NCBI GenBank assembly: GCA_947589475.1
Contig: CANQBO010000005.1
Span: 1 to 64,000, forward strand
DNA: 64,000 nt
Reading direction: 5' to 3'
Source: an uncultured Clostridia bacterium
GTDB lineage: Bacteria; Bacillota; Clostridia; Christensenellales; CAG-917
Shown: piece by piece, positions 42,436 through 51,836 of the stretch
How positions within the stretch are numbered: the stretch's first letter is position 1
Layout of the letters: every line of letters begins with the position of its first letter
Translations under genes and position numbers: made by a program
Notes under the pieces: generated by a model
Told to the model about the DNA's origin: nothing
What the model saw: the letters and a program-made list of their open reading frames with translations, nothing else
Database searches by the model: none

Positions 42436-42879
42436 ATGACAACCGTAAAAGTGAAAAAACTGAGAGAGGACGCAAAACTTCCCTCCTATGGCACGGCGTG
42501 CGCCGCGGGAGCGGACCTGTACGCTTGCCTCGATACGCAAAACATCGCTGTCGCGCCCGGCGAGACGGTCTTTGTGCATACGGGGCTGTCGCTCGAGATC
42601 CCCGACGGGCTTGTGGGACTTGTGTACGCGCGTAGTGGGCTTGCCTCGAAGCGCGGGCTTGCCCCCGCCAACAAGGTGGGGGTCGTGGACAGCGACTACC
42701 GCGGGGAGATAATCGTATCCCTGCACAACCATTCCCTCTCCCCGCAGACGATCGAGGACGGGGAGCGCGTCGCGCAGATCGTTTTCACGCCCTACGTTGC
42801 CGCCGTATTCGAGGAAACGGATCGTCTCGGGCAGACCTCGCGCGGAGAGGGCGGTTTCGGCTCGACGGGCGCAAAATGA
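42436..42879 (+). CDS. dut: dUTP diphosphatase (dUTPase)
   Basis: A 147-residue trimeric-type dUTPase, starting at the ATG at 42436 behind GGGAG. Conserved motifs are GADLYACLD (I), ARSGLASKRGL (II), GVVDSDYRGEI (III), GERVAQIVFTP (IV) and RGEGGFGSTG (V, the flexible P-loop-like tail). It converts dUTP to dUMP and limits uracil in DNA. It follows the copper operon after 152 bp and has no obvious partner. Confidence 0.95.
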   Translation: MTTVKVKKLREDAKLPSYGTACAAGADLYACLDTQNIAVAPGETVFVHTGLSLEIPDGLVGLVYARSGLASKRGLAPANKVGVVDSDYRGEIIVSLHNHSLSPQTIEDGERVAQIVFTPYVAAVFEETDRLGQTSRGEGGFGSTGAK

Positions 42880-43113
42880 CGACCTGTGGCGAAAAATTTC
42901 CTTTGAAAATATAAAAAACTTGCTGTTTTTTCAAACGAATGCGATACTTTGTTGATTTGGCTTGCAAAAAAGCGCCTCTCTTCACTACTCTTTGACGCGC
43001 AAATATTGCGGAATAAGGGCGCGTACGAATCGCCCGTATTATTAAATCCGAAACTGCCGCAGTCCGAAAAACTCGGGCGCATGCGCATGAAAAATTTAAA
43101 GGGATAAGAACAT

Positions 43114-43611
43114 ATGGAAATTTGGGATCTTTACGATAAAAACAAAGTCAAACTCGGCGTTACGGCCATCCGCGGAGAGGACATTCCCGACGGAATGTAT
43201 CATCTTGTCGTTCACATCTGGATCCAAAACGGCGACGGGAAATATCTCATCTCGCAACGCGCGGCTTCACGGCCCACTTTCCCGCTTATGTGGGAGTGTC
43301 AAGGCGGCTCCGTACTTGCGGGCGAGGACGGACTTCAAGGAGCTTTGCGCGAGACAAAGGAGGAAGTCGGCGTGGACCTCGACCCTAAGCGCGGCGAATT
43401 GCTCTTCACAAAGGTGCGAGACGCCGAAAACGGCAAGCAATTTAGGGATATTCTCGAGGCGTGGCGCTTTCGCTATGACGGCGCCGTGGATCTTTCTTGC
43501 GCTACTACGGACGAAGTCGCTCGCGTCGAGTGGCTTACTCTCGACGATATTCGCGCGCTCATCTCAAAGGGCGTGTTTGTGCCCACGCTCAATTACATTC
43601 TCGACGTCTGA
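43114..43611 (+). CDS. Nudix hydrolase
   Basis: A 165-residue Nudix protein. The Nudix box is intact (pattern Gx5Ex7REUxEExGU; it opens at GGSVLAGEDG and ends RETKEEVGV, about residues 67-90). The preceding WDLYDKNKVKLGVTAIRGE and HLVVHIWIQN resemble the YfcD/isopentenyl-isomerase-like subgroup, whose members act on a wide range of diphosphates. Specific substrate unknown. It stands alone between the dUTPase gene and the convergent kinase gene. Confidence 0.88.
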   Translation: MEIWDLYDKNKVKLGVTAIRGEDIPDGMYHLVVHIWIQNGDGKYLISQRAASRPTFPLMWECQGGSVLAGEDGLQGALRETKEEVGVDLDPKRGELLFTKVRDAENGKQFRDILEAWRFRYDGAVDLSCATTDEVARVEWLTLDDIRALISKGVFVPTLNYILDV

Positions 43612-43692
43612 CCTCCGACGAAAACCCGCCGAAAAGCCCCTGCGCGTCTCGCAAGGGCGTTTTTTTGTATATACGAAAAACTCAAATGCTTC

Positions 43693-44517
43693 TCAATTGC
43701 GATTTGTCAACATGCCGAGGCATTTTTCAAAGTGCAGACCGTAAAAATGTTGAGGATCGTCGAGGGTCGCGAGTATGGCAGCATATGTGAACTCTTCCGC
43801 CGCTTTCACGCTGTCGAAGAACGCCTCGCCCGCAAGCAATTTGCCCGTCAGCGCGCTTGAAAACACGTCCCCGGCGCCGTGACATACGCGCGCCTCCGCC
43901 CTGTGCGAAAAATATCTGCCTTCCTTACCGTCATAGGCATACGCGCCTATTTTCCCCTCATTCAGGCTCACGCCCGTGACGACGACTCTTTTTGCGCCCA
44001 ACTCGTGCGTGATGGCGCTCGCAAGCCCCTGTACAAACGCCTCGTCGCAGTTCTCGCGATACTCCTCGCGCGCAAGCAGACACGCCTCCGTGAGGTTTGG
44101 AGCGACTACGTCCGCGCCCGCGATAAGCGTGGCTGTCTCTTCTACGAGCGTGCCGTCAAGATCGGGATACAACTTTCCGAAGTCCGCCATAGCGGGGTCT
44201 ACGACTCTTAGTCCTCCATCCTTGAGAAGCTCGCCGACTCGCCCCGCAAGCCTTGCTTCGCGCACCCCGCCGAGGTACATAGAAAACACCGCGTCAAAGC
44301 ACATATTTGACGCAACAAGGCTTTTAAGCGCCTCTTCTGCCGCTTTAACGGTGGAATTGCGCGAATATCCCTCAAATCCTACCGAATGTGAAGAGAGCAT
44401 CGCAACGGGCAACGGACATGCCTCCGCCCCGCATGTGCTAAGCACGGGAAGCGCAACGGACAGCGAGCATTGCCCCACCGTGCACATATCTGCGATCACA
44501 AGTACCCTTTTCGTCAT
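43693..44517 (-). CDS. Pyridoxal/pyridoxamine kinase (PfkB/ribokinase family)
   Basis: A 274-residue protein from the ATG at 44517; the frame extends upstream without a ribosome site. N-terminal VLVIADMCTVGQCSLSVALP and LPVAMLSSHS, plus a C-terminal CHGAGDVFSSALTG with the GAGD anion hole and catalytic Asp, are features of the pyridoxal-kinase branch of the family. Clostridia pyridoxamine kinases have these segments. It would phosphorylate vitamin B6 vitamers to salvage PLP. Convergent with the Nudix gene; monocistronic. Confidence 0.85.
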   Translation of the reverse strand: MTKRVLVIADMCTVGQCSLSVALPVLSTCGAEACPLPVAMLSSHSVGFEGYSRNSTVKAAEEALKSLVASNMCFDAVFSMYLGGVREARLAGRVGELLKDGGLRVVDPAMADFGKLYPDLDGTLVEETATLIAGADVVAPNLTEACLLAREEYRENCDEAFVQGLASAITHELGAKRVVVTGVSLNEGKIGAYAYDGKEGRYFSHRAEARVCHGAGDVFSSALTGKLLAGEAFFDSVKAAEEFTYAAILATLDDPQHFYGLHFEKCLGMLTNRN

Positions 44518-44684
44518 GACTCTATGATAATCCCCCCTTCCGAAAATTGCAAGCGCATTTTGCTCCCGTTCGGGACTGCGCTCCCTTATTGGGCGCCGCC
44601 GCATACTGCGTCAAAGAAATTAGGCGCCCAAATGCGAACCTGTTCGTCTTTATCCCGTCGTGGCGCCCCGCGTCTCAAGCAAAA

Positions 44685-44726
44685 AAAACGCGAGCTAAGC
44701 GCTTTCTTGCCGTCGCTCGCGTTTTT
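44685..44726 (-). terminator. Terminator after the DUF3794 gene
   Basis: Arms AAAACGCGAGC and GCTCGCGTTTTT enclosing a GC-rich loop, with A/T runs on both sides. Related to the hairpins at 48276 and 52786, part of a recurring intergenic unit. Confidence 0.75.
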
Positions 44727-44811
44727 GTTTGAAATTGCAAAGGGCGTGCCTTTTGCCGAGATGGGGCTTGCCTATATGGGGCATGCGGGGCGAGTTGCCC
44801 CCACATCAGCC

Positions 44812-46317
44812 TTACATCTCTAATCTTCGGAAGTAGACGACTCTTGTTCCTTCGGCGAGGGGAAATTCGAGGGTCGGGTTTTGCGCGATTATGTCGTCGG
44901 GCATAGCGGTGAGAGCTTTGCATAGGTCGAGCAAGCCGTCGCCTTCGCGCGCGATATAGAGGGATATGCCGCTTGTGTTTTGCGCTTTTTCGTCGCCGAG
45001 GACGATGTCGGTGATGTAGCTTGCATTAAGCGTGCTGAAGCCGCAGACGGATATGGCGAGGATCATATCTATGTCTATCTCGCGCTCGCGACGCAACTCC
45101 GCGGAGATCTTTTGCACCTGAACTCCGACTTTTAATTGTTTGGACAGCAGTTTTTCGCTTGTCAGGGACAGCGTAAACGGTATTTCCGTGCGCACGGAGT
45201 TGAAGCCGTTTTCGTCCGTATAGATTATGTCGGCGTTTACGATGCCTTCCACGCTCAATGTGCCGTCGTCCTCGAGATTTGCTTTTGTCGTGACTGCGTG
45301 CGCATAGGGTATGGCGCTTACGGCTATGCCGGCGGCGCGGTTGTCGCCGAGCATAGCGGTGCCGCCCGCCTTCTCGAGGAAGTAGCCGCATCCGTCAAAG
45401 CAGGTGAAGTCTATCTCGCCTAAGGTTATGTCCGTCTCGTTGGAGAGGTTGAAGATGTCTTTTACGATGCTGTATGTGCCCAGACGGAAAACGCGGACTT
45501 TAAATCCCGCCTCGCCCTCTATGCGCAGGACGTTGTCGTCCGTGACTCCCTGCAAGACGAGTTTTGCGTTTTTTATACACGCCTGTACGCTGACGGCGTC
45601 TCCCTTTTGTACGCCATCAAGCCCCAGCTCCTCCTCGAGATCTATCTCGAAGCGCCGCTGTTTGATCTCGCCGCCCTCGACGTAGGCGACCGTAGACACG
45701 ACCGTCGCCGCAAGGCTTGCTCCGCCGTCCGTAGCTTCCGCCTTTTTCATTATGCAATCCGTAGTCATGGACAGCACGGAAGTCACCTCGCCGCCCGCGT
45801 CCTGCTCCGCGTCGAAGGGTGACGCTGTGGTCTTGAAAGCGATGAATGAGGGCAGATATATGTCCTTTAGCGTCTTATAGCACCCGTCCGCGTCCACGAG
45901 CACGTTCAGCTCTTCCCTGCGTATCGCGCACACCGAAACGTCGAGCACCGCGGACAGTTTCAATACGTCGTCCGCTTGTACATCCGTCTCTACGACCGCA
46001 ATCTCCGCGGACAAACTGTCCGAGGGGACAAACTCGCCGTCCGCGCGCACGCTGAACTCCGCGCTAAGATCCACGCCCTTGGGATTGCCTTCCCTGTCAA
46101 GATAGGTGAGGCGGAAACCCGTCCTGCCCGCGATCTCGGCATAGCCGTCATAAGGCTCGGCGGAGGTGCACCTCGCGTCCACCGCGAGAGAGAGCACTTT
46201 CGAGATGTTTTGCATATCTATGCCCGGAGGCGAAAATTCCACCACGCGCTCCACGTGCGGCGCGGCATAAAGCTTGCTTGCACTCAGTTTTTCAAAATCG
46301 AACATAAGCTCCTCCAT
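44812..46317 (-). CDS. DUF3794 protein with C-terminal LysM-like domain (SipL-like)
   Basis: A 501-residue protein with two or three DUF3794 (SPOCS) repeats (about 30-140, 175-285 and 310-420, each with beta-rich patterns such as VLSMTTDCIMKKAE) and a C-terminal LysM-like segment (about 445-495; ISLYIAREGDGLLDLCKALT). This layout is that of SipL of Clostridioides difficile, a spore morphogenetic protein which binds SpoIVA. No signal peptide; it would act in the mother cell. It argues for a spore-forming lineage, though DUF3794 proteins occur in some non-sporulating Clostridia. Single gene with its own terminator. Confidence 0.82.
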   Translation of the reverse strand: MEELMFDFEKLSASKLYAAPHVERVVEFSPPGIDMQNISKVLSLAVDARCTSAEPYDGYAEIAGRTGFRLTYLDREGNPKGVDLSAEFSVRADGEFVPSDSLSAEIAVVETDVQADDVLKLSAVLDVSVCAIRREELNVLVDADGCYKTLKDIYLPSFIAFKTTASPFDAEQDAGGEVTSVLSMTTDCIMKKAEATDGGASLAATVVSTVAYVEGGEIKQRRFEIDLEEELGLDGVQKGDAVSVQACIKNAKLVLQGVTDDNVLRIEGEAGFKVRVFRLGTYSIVKDIFNLSNETDITLGEIDFTCFDGCGYFLEKAGGTAMLGDNRAAGIAVSAIPYAHAVTTKANLEDDGTLSVEGIVNADIIYTDENGFNSVRTEIPFTLSLTSEKLLSKQLKVGVQVQKISAELRREREIDIDMILAISVCGFSTLNASYITDIVLGDEKAQNTSGISLYIAREGDGLLDLCKALTAMPDDIIAQNPTLEFPLAEGTRVVYFRRLEM

Positions 46318-46535
46318 ATTCGCTTAAAGATATGCGGCGGCAAAACAAAATATGCGCCGAATGCTATTGACTTTTGCGCGGTATTAAAATAAAATTATTC
46401 ATTGCCGAACAGGAGCATTTATGTTTCCCCAAACATGGGTATATTATATGCGAGTCTATCGACGCTTTAAAAGCAATACTGTGTGCCGGACGCAATAAAA
46501 GTCGGCTCGCACATCTACGACAACGGAAAGTAAAA

Positions 46536-47033
46536 ATGCGAAACGACGTACCGACAAAAAATTATGACGCGGCGCGCGGCGCGACAAAAAATGACGCGGC
46601 GACAAAGAACGAGTTCGGAGGCAATCCCACGCCGAAGGAGTTCCAAAGCGTACCCGACAACTACGGCAATACGCACGGAGCGGCTAAGGCGGTCATGGCG
46701 GTGCTTGCGGCGTCTTTGGTCGCGGTGTTGTTGTTTGGCGGCGCTCTCGGAGGGACGGGCACGGACATAACGGTGAACATATCGTCTACAACGGTCTCGT
46801 TTTATGAAATTTCTTACACCATAGAGCTACCCGCGGACGCAAGCGGGCTTACCGTAGCCGTGTACAACTCTCTCACAAGGCAGGAGCGCGCCCTCTCCCC
46901 GGGGATCAACTCTGGGACATTCAAGGGGCTTGGCGCGGACAGGACGTATACGCTCGAGGTGGTCAAAAAGGCGGGCTTCGGCGAGACGGTGTACGCCTCA
47001 AAGAAACTGCACACCATGAAAAAAGAGGCATAA
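46536..47033 (+). CDS. Hypothetical membrane protein with fibronectin-like domain
   Basis: A 165-residue protein taken from the ATG at 46536; the frame continues upstream to 46374, but the extra residues look non-coding and have no ribosome site. Cytoplasmic charged N-terminus (about 1-45), one transmembrane helix (about 47-70; AVMAVLAASLVAVLLFGGAL), then an external beta-rich part (VNISSTTVSFYEISYTIELP ... LGADRTYTLEVV) resembling fibronectin type III. No function assigned. Confidence 0.65.
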   Translation: MRNDVPTKNYDAARGATKNDAATKNEFGGNPTPKEFQSVPDNYGNTHGAAKAVMAVLAASLVAVLLFGGALGGTGTDITVNISSTTVSFYEISYTIELPADASGLTVAVYNSLTRQERALSPGINSGTFKGLGADRTYTLEVVKKAGFGETVYASKKLHTMKKEA

Positions 47034-47131
47034 ATAACGCCTTATGTGCTCAAAAATCGACTTAATCTGCACATTTTCGACAAATAAAGTGCGGATTTGA
47101 CAAATTCGCCTCGCGGCGAAAAGGAGAAGAT

Positions 47132-48169
47132 ATGGAGGATAAGCAGGAAAAACAAGATAAGACCGTGACGGTCAAAAACAAAAAAGTTTCGGTGCGAACG
47201 ATCGTCGGGCTGGCGCTGTTTGCGCTCGGCATCGCAACGACTGTGCTGTCGCTTGTATTCGCCACAAAAATATTCGGCAAAGAGACAGTTCTTCCCGACG
47301 GCACTGTGATACTCGAGGGGTCCGTGTTTGACAAGGACATCTCCAAAAACTCATTCATCAACACGGTGTACTCAAGCTGGATCCCCGCCATCATAAGAAG
47401 TGTTCGCGTGGTGACCATAGCCGCCGTCGTTTCCCTGCTGTTGCGCTTTGTGGCGCGTAAAGGCTTCGCACGCACGCCCCGCGGCATAACCATAGTAAAA
47501 CTCCTCGAAAGTTTCATCAAGTGGGTGGTCGCTATAGTCACGGTGTTGCTTGTGCTCGGCGCCTTCGGAGTGAACACCTCGGCGCTCGTAGCAAGCGCGG
47601 GGATCGTCACGCTTGTCATAGGCCTCGGCGCGCAAAGTCTGGTCGCCGACGTAGTCGCGGGCATATTCCTCGTGTTTGAAGGCTCTTTCGAGGTCGGTGA
47701 CACCGTCATCGTCAACGATTGGCGAGGCACCGTCCTGGAAATAGGTATACGCACCACAAAAGTCGTGGATTGGTGCGGAAATATCAACATCATCAACAAT
47801 TCGCAGATAGTATCCCTTGTCAATCAGACAAAACAACACTCCGTCGCAAAATGCTACATCTCCATAGATTATCGCGAGTACATTCCCCGCGTCGAACAGG
47901 TGATAAACGACAACCTCGAGAGGCTGACGCAAAATATCCCCTTCAAACTTGACGGCACGATAGAGTACCTCGGCATAAACTCCCTCGGCGAATCCGGCGT
48001 GGAACTGCTTTTCATCGCCCGCTGTAAGGAGCAGGACCTCTATGGCGTACAGCGCGCAATGAACCGCGAATTCAAACTCCTCTTCGACGAGAACGACATT
48101 TCTATCCCCTTCCCTCAAATCGTCGTCAACCAACCCGAAAACTTCGCGGACAAACAGCCCGAACAGTAA
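47132..48169 (+). CDS. Small-conductance mechanosensitive channel (MscS family)
   Basis: A 345-residue protein with an N-terminal helix (about 20-45), two further helices and the pore-lining TM3 (TLVIGLGAQSLVADVVAGIF, Gly/Ala-packed as in MscS). A beta domain follows (GDTVIVNDWRGTVLEIGIRT) and a mixed C-terminal domain. The channel opens on membrane tension and relieves osmotic shock. The start is preceded by AAGGAG. Followed directly by the intergenic repeat unit and a terminator. Confidence 0.92.
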   Translation: MEDKQEKQDKTVTVKNKKVSVRTIVGLALFALGIATTVLSLVFATKIFGKETVLPDGTVILEGSVFDKDISKNSFINTVYSSWIPAIIRSVRVVTIAAVVSLLLRFVARKGFARTPRGITIVKLLESFIKWVVAIVTVLLVLGAFGVNTSALVASAGIVTLVIGLGAQSLVADVVAGIFLVFEGSFEVGDTVIVNDWRGTVLEIGIRTTKVVDWCGNINIINNSQIVSLVNQTKQHSVAKCYISIDYREYIPRVEQVINDNLERLTQNIPFKLDGTIEYLGINSLGESGVELLFIARCKEQDLYGVQRAMNREFKLLFDENDISIPFPQIVVNQPENFADKQPEQ

Positions 48170-48170
48170 T

Positions 48171-48380
48171 GTGGGCTACGCGCCCACGCCTCGGCAAGGG
48201 ATTTCGTCGCCTCATGCAGGGCTACTCGCCCTGCTCCCTCGGCAAAGGGCAATTTGCCCTTTGCAAACCCAAACTAAAAAACGCGAGCGAGGCAAATACT
48301 TGCCGTCGCTCGCGTTTTTTTGAATGTCTGCAAGTGCCAAACTCCTGCGGAAGAGTTTGGAATTTACGTTTTCCTTGACA
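48171..48380 (+). repeat. Inverted intergenic repeat, copy A
   Basis: About 207 bp, roughly 95 per cent identical (by eye) to the reverse complement of 52731-52938. It starts right after the MscS stop codon. Carries the AAAAACGCGAGCG terminator hairpin. The two copies face each other around the PepSY lipoprotein gene. Confidence 0.85.
48276..48320. terminator. Hairpin terminator in repeat copy A
   Basis: Arms AAAAAACGCGAGCGA (48276-48290) and TCGCTCGCGTTTTTT (48306-48320), with an inner GGCAA/TTGCC pairing. Terminates the MscS gene; symmetrical. Confidence 0.85.
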
Positions 48381-48647
48381 GAGAGTTTATTTATAATGTG
48401 ACCCCCACCACCGCGCAAAGCGCGGAGCCTCCCCCTAAACATCACCCCACAAAATCACTACGTAATTTTGCGGGGACCCCGATAACGTTCCTACACTCAC
48501 GCTGTAAAGGGGTATGCCTACAAATGGAAAATTTGGAAAGTTTGTCTAAGTAAAGAACAAAAACGCTGTCCGAGCGCACTCATATTCTACGTCTGCCGTG
48601 TCCGAGCGTAGGCATCCCCCTTCGACAACGTTGGATAGAGGAATATA

Positions 48648-48889
48648 GGGGTCCCCATAGAAATGAGTGACGACGTCACTTTTTAAATAATCATTACGTG
48701 AGTGGAACGAATTTTATGGGGTATATGATCGGGGTCCCCATAACAATGAGTGACGATGTAACACCGTGTAGAAACGCATAGCCGGTGGAACGAATTTTAT
48801 GGGGTATATGATCGGGGTCCCCATAATAATGAGTGACGATGTCACTTTTTAAATAAGCATTACGTGAGTGGAACGAATTTTATGGGGTG
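48648..48889. repeat. 83-bp tandem repeat, three copies
   Basis: Units begin with GGGGTCCCCATA at 48648, 48731 and 48814. Units 1 and 3 are close; unit 2 differs in its middle third. Each contains GAGTGACGA and GGAACGAATTTTATGGGG. Not CRISPR-like: no unique spacers. Confidence 0.85.
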
Positions 48890-49358
48890 ATTTTAGGGGG
48901 AGGCTCCCGCTGACTAGCGGGTGGTGGGGGTCCCGACTTATAACGTAACCTCTGACCGAGCGCACTTATACACAGACGAACGTAATGTCCGAGCGACTCC
49001 GCGGAGCGAGCGGGATATACCTGTGTACGCAGCGAGGTTGTGTCTGCACCCCATAAAATCGCCATGCAATTTTATGGGGACAACTAGGGGATGTTTCGAC
49101 TCCTTACCCCGCAAAATTACGCAGTGATTTTGCGGGGTAAGGTCACGGGGGGAACGCCGTGAGGCGAGGTTGGGTCTTTTAAATAACTTTGTCTGAGACG
49201 CCACCGCATATCCCTGGTGCGCTCAAGCGCAGTCGTAACGCTTGTTTGTACTTGCCGGGGTTCCGGACCACTCTGTCCGAGCGACTTTAAAAAGAAGCCC
49301 CCGCAGGCTGTGCGAGGGTTTCTTTTGGTTTAAAACTGCTTACGTTTGTGCGATTTTC

Positions 49359-51236
49359 TCAATCGTAGGAGGTTTCCTTTTCGATGATCGCGCCTGTTTC
49401 GGCATTGATCTCCGCCTCGTATTTGAGGTTGCCGATGAAGAACTCAACTTCATAGACCAGCCCAAAATTCTCGCGGTCGAGTTTTATCTTGCGGAGGCTT
49501 ATCTGCGCCTCTTTGCCTTCAAGTCCGAACGCCTTGAGCGCCAACGCAAGAGCTTGCTCCTCGCCGATCACGGTCTTTCCGCCGCTGACGAGATCCGCCT
49601 TTTTGCCGACCTCGCCCGTAGCGGCGTCCACATAGTACTCGAATTCCTGCGTGCCGACAAGCACTTCGATCTCATAGAACTGCCTGCCGTATTCGGTTTT
49701 AGGCTCCGCTTTTCCTATGATCGCGCCCGTCTGACTGCCGAGGTACTCTTTCAGTTTGGCAATGGCTTGCTCTTTTGTGAGCGTAGGCTCTCCCGTCGCG
49801 GGAGGAATGTTGTCCTCGCGGTCTATTTCCTTTTTGAGCACCGCGCCAGTCGCCGCGTCTATTTCCGCCTCATATTCGATGTTTCCCACATACAGCTTGA
49901 CTGTATATTCAAGCCCGCCGTCCTCATGCTCGAGCTTTACGCTTTTATGATTTATGGTCGTATTTTCAAGTCCGAACGCTTTTATGGCGATCTGCACGGC
50001 TTCCTCTTCGGATACCACCGCCTCTGAGGGGGCGGAAGCTCCCAAAATGTCGCCCGTGAGCGCGTCCACCTTGTATTCGCGCTTTACGCCTTTCACTCTC
50101 GCCTCTATCTCGTAAAAGTATTTGCCTCCTTCCTTCTCGATCTCGACTTCGAGTATATAGACGTCGCCGCCCGCATATTCTTTCACCGCGGCAACGGCTT
50201 GCTCGCGCGTGATGAATTGCCTGTTTTGAGGAAGGGGATCTATGTGCGCCTCTACATTGTCTATCTCGACGTCGAGAATGGCGCCGTCGCTTGCGGATAT
50301 TTCAAACTCGTATTCCGCATTCTTTGCGGAAAGCTCCACTTCGTAAACGAATTGTCCGTTCTCGCGGTCAAGCTTGACTTTGTGCAATGTGAAAATTTGC
50401 TCCTCTCCATCAGAGAAAACGAATGAAAGCGCGACAGTCTTCGCCTCTTCCGCCGTTATATTATCCGAGAAAGACGGCGCTTGTGCCGTGAGCGCGTTCT
50501 TTGAAAACTTGACGACGTCCCCCGTCACCGCGTCTATGCTTACGTCATAGCGATAGGCGCCGAAGTCGAAGCTTGTCTTGTATATCTTTCTTCCTTCCTC
50601 GAGTTCGCTTCTTATGACCTTGTTTTTGACGTTGCTTATGGACGCTCCCGCCGCCTTGAGCGCAAACTCGTATGCGACCTGCTCTCCTATGTACGACCCC
50701 GAAGGCAAGTCGTTTTCAAACTCTATCTCTTTGTCGAGCAGAGTAAAGTTTGTTGCGTCAAAGATGTATTCGTACTTTGCGCCGACTTCCTCGATCTCGA
50801 CTTTGTAGACGTCCTTGCCCATATAAGAATCGCGGTCGAAGTCAAAACCCGTCACCTTGTCCGCTGTCAACCCCGCAAGCTTCAGGGCCTCGGCATACGC
50901 CCTCTCGAGCGCGGACGGTTCGAGCGCCGCCGTCGCCGCCGCGACCTCCGCTTTGCCTATAAGGTCGGTTTTTCCTTCCACTTGGAAGTCCTTGCCTACC
51001 ACATACTCCGCGGCATATTCCGCGGTTATGACCGTGACGTTATATTTGTCTGACGCCTTCACCGCCGTCTGCGTGACGATGTTTCCGCTCGGGACTACGG
51101 CGTTGAATGCCTTTACTACGTCGGTATTGCCGACTTTTGTCGTGGGCGCGCTCGGATCGCATGCCGCAAGCATGCAGCATGCCAAAATAAGAACAACCGC
51201 CGTGACTATGATCGCAATAAATTTTGTTCTTCTCAT
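49359..51236 (-). CDS. Lipoprotein with multiple PepSY domains
   Basis: A 625-residue lipoprotein; the ATG at 51236 is chosen for its AGAGGTG. The signal peptide ends in LAAC with Cys26. The rest is about eight tandem PepSY-like repeats of about 65-80 residues (pattern ItxEeAxxIALkaaGl ... vkldrEnGxxvYEVEf ... YeyeIdAxTGeIlk), one of which ends TGAIIEKETSYD. PepSY domains occur in protease propeptides, YpeB and sensor partners and are thought to inhibit peptidases or act as extracellular ligands. Eight in a row is long. It is probably anchored on the outer face of the membrane. Flanked by inverted intergenic repeats. Confidence 0.88.
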   Translation of the reverse strand: MRRTKFIAIIVTAVVLILACCMLAACDPSAPTTKVGNTDVVKAFNAVVPSGNIVTQTAVKASDKYNVTVITAEYAAEYVVGKDFQVEGKTDLIGKAEVAAATAALEPSALERAYAEALKLAGLTADKVTGFDFDRDSYMGKDVYKVEIEEVGAKYEYIFDATNFTLLDKEIEFENDLPSGSYIGEQVAYEFALKAAGASISNVKNKVIRSELEEGRKIYKTSFDFGAYRYDVSIDAVTGDVVKFSKNALTAQAPSFSDNITAEEAKTVALSFVFSDGEEQIFTLHKVKLDRENGQFVYEVELSAKNAEYEFEISASDGAILDVEIDNVEAHIDPLPQNRQFITREQAVAAVKEYAGGDVYILEVEIEKEGGKYFYEIEARVKGVKREYKVDALTGDILGASAPSEAVVSEEEAVQIAIKAFGLENTTINHKSVKLEHEDGGLEYTVKLYVGNIEYEAEIDAATGAVLKKEIDREDNIPPATGEPTLTKEQAIAKLKEYLGSQTGAIIGKAEPKTEYGRQFYEIEVLVGTQEFEYYVDAATGEVGKKADLVSGGKTVIGEEQALALALKAFGLEGKEAQISLRKIKLDRENFGLVYEVEFFIGNLKYEAEINAETGAIIEKETSYD

Positions 51237-51620
51237 TTTCACACCTCTCATTTAAATTTTTTTCGGAAGTTCGCCGTCCCCGCCGTTTTGTTTTTAAGGG
51301 GCGCCCTTCCCTTTGTCGCTTAATACACGTTTTGGGACGGCATAAGGTTACAGCCATTCGGAAATTTCTTTGCCGAGCCGCCTGCATAGCTCTCTTTTCG
51401 CCTTATGAAACGCCCTCTTTCCCTCATCGAAATGTCTCGGACGTCAAAGATTTTTCCTGTCCATCGATGTTCCGCTCCTTTTCCTGCCGCGGAAGGAAAA
51501 GGACTTTTTCCCTATTCTTATTCGCGCGTATATCTCGCCTTATTACGCGCTACGCGCCCGCCCTCGACAATTTTCGACAAAAACAGTGCCCTCTCATATG
51601 GTCCAAAAAGCGAAAACGGG

Positions 51621-51648
51621 TTGACAAGTCAAGTTTTGCCGATATAAG
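51621..51648 (+). promoter_or_regulatory. Promoter of the small ORF
   Basis: TTGACA at 51621-51626, 16-bp spacer, TATAAG at 51643-51648; followed by GAGGAG and the ORF start at 51684. Confidence 0.65.
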
Positions 51649-51683
51649 CTATATCTGTAAATCAATTAGAGGAGAATGCAAAA

Positions 51684-51836
51684 TTGGTAGAACTGCTGAC
51701 GGATATAAAAGAACTTATTGCAAACAACATTGACGGCATAAAAGAGATCACAGCGCTTGACGGGATAGAAACGATGTTCGTTTTTGAGTTGGAAAACGGC
51801 AAAAAGTATGCACTCTCCCTCATTGCGCTTGACTAG
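51684..51836 (+). CDS. 50-residue hypothetical protein
   Basis: TTG start at 51684 with GAGGAG 9 bp upstream and a promoter 36 bp before. The product (MVELLTDIKELIANNIDGIK at the start; ending ENGKKYALSLIALD) is a plausible small alpha/beta protein with normal codon use and no membrane helix. I do not recognise it. The combination of promoter, ribosome site and protein-like composition supports it. Confidence 0.6.
   Translation: MVELLTDIKELIANNIDGIKEITALDGIETMFVFELENGKKYALSLIALD

Larger units (their letters stand above)
48170..49358. other. Repeat-rich intergenic region, no gene
   Basis: About 1.2 kb without a credible gene. Contains repeat copy A (48171-48380), a terminator (48276-48320), an 83-bp tandem repeat (48648-48889), several CCCCGCAAAAT...ATTTTGCGGGG type palindromes and many GTCCGAGCG words. 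It resembles 51900-52990 and 61735-62080. Confidence 0.7.

Noticed and set aside
46374..46535. Upstream extension of the fibronectin-like membrane protein
   Set aside because: In frame but no ribosome site, and the composition changes abruptly; the start at 46536 is more credible.
48648..48889. CRISPR array
   Set aside because: Three units of 83 bp in direct contact with no unique spacers and no cas genes nearby.
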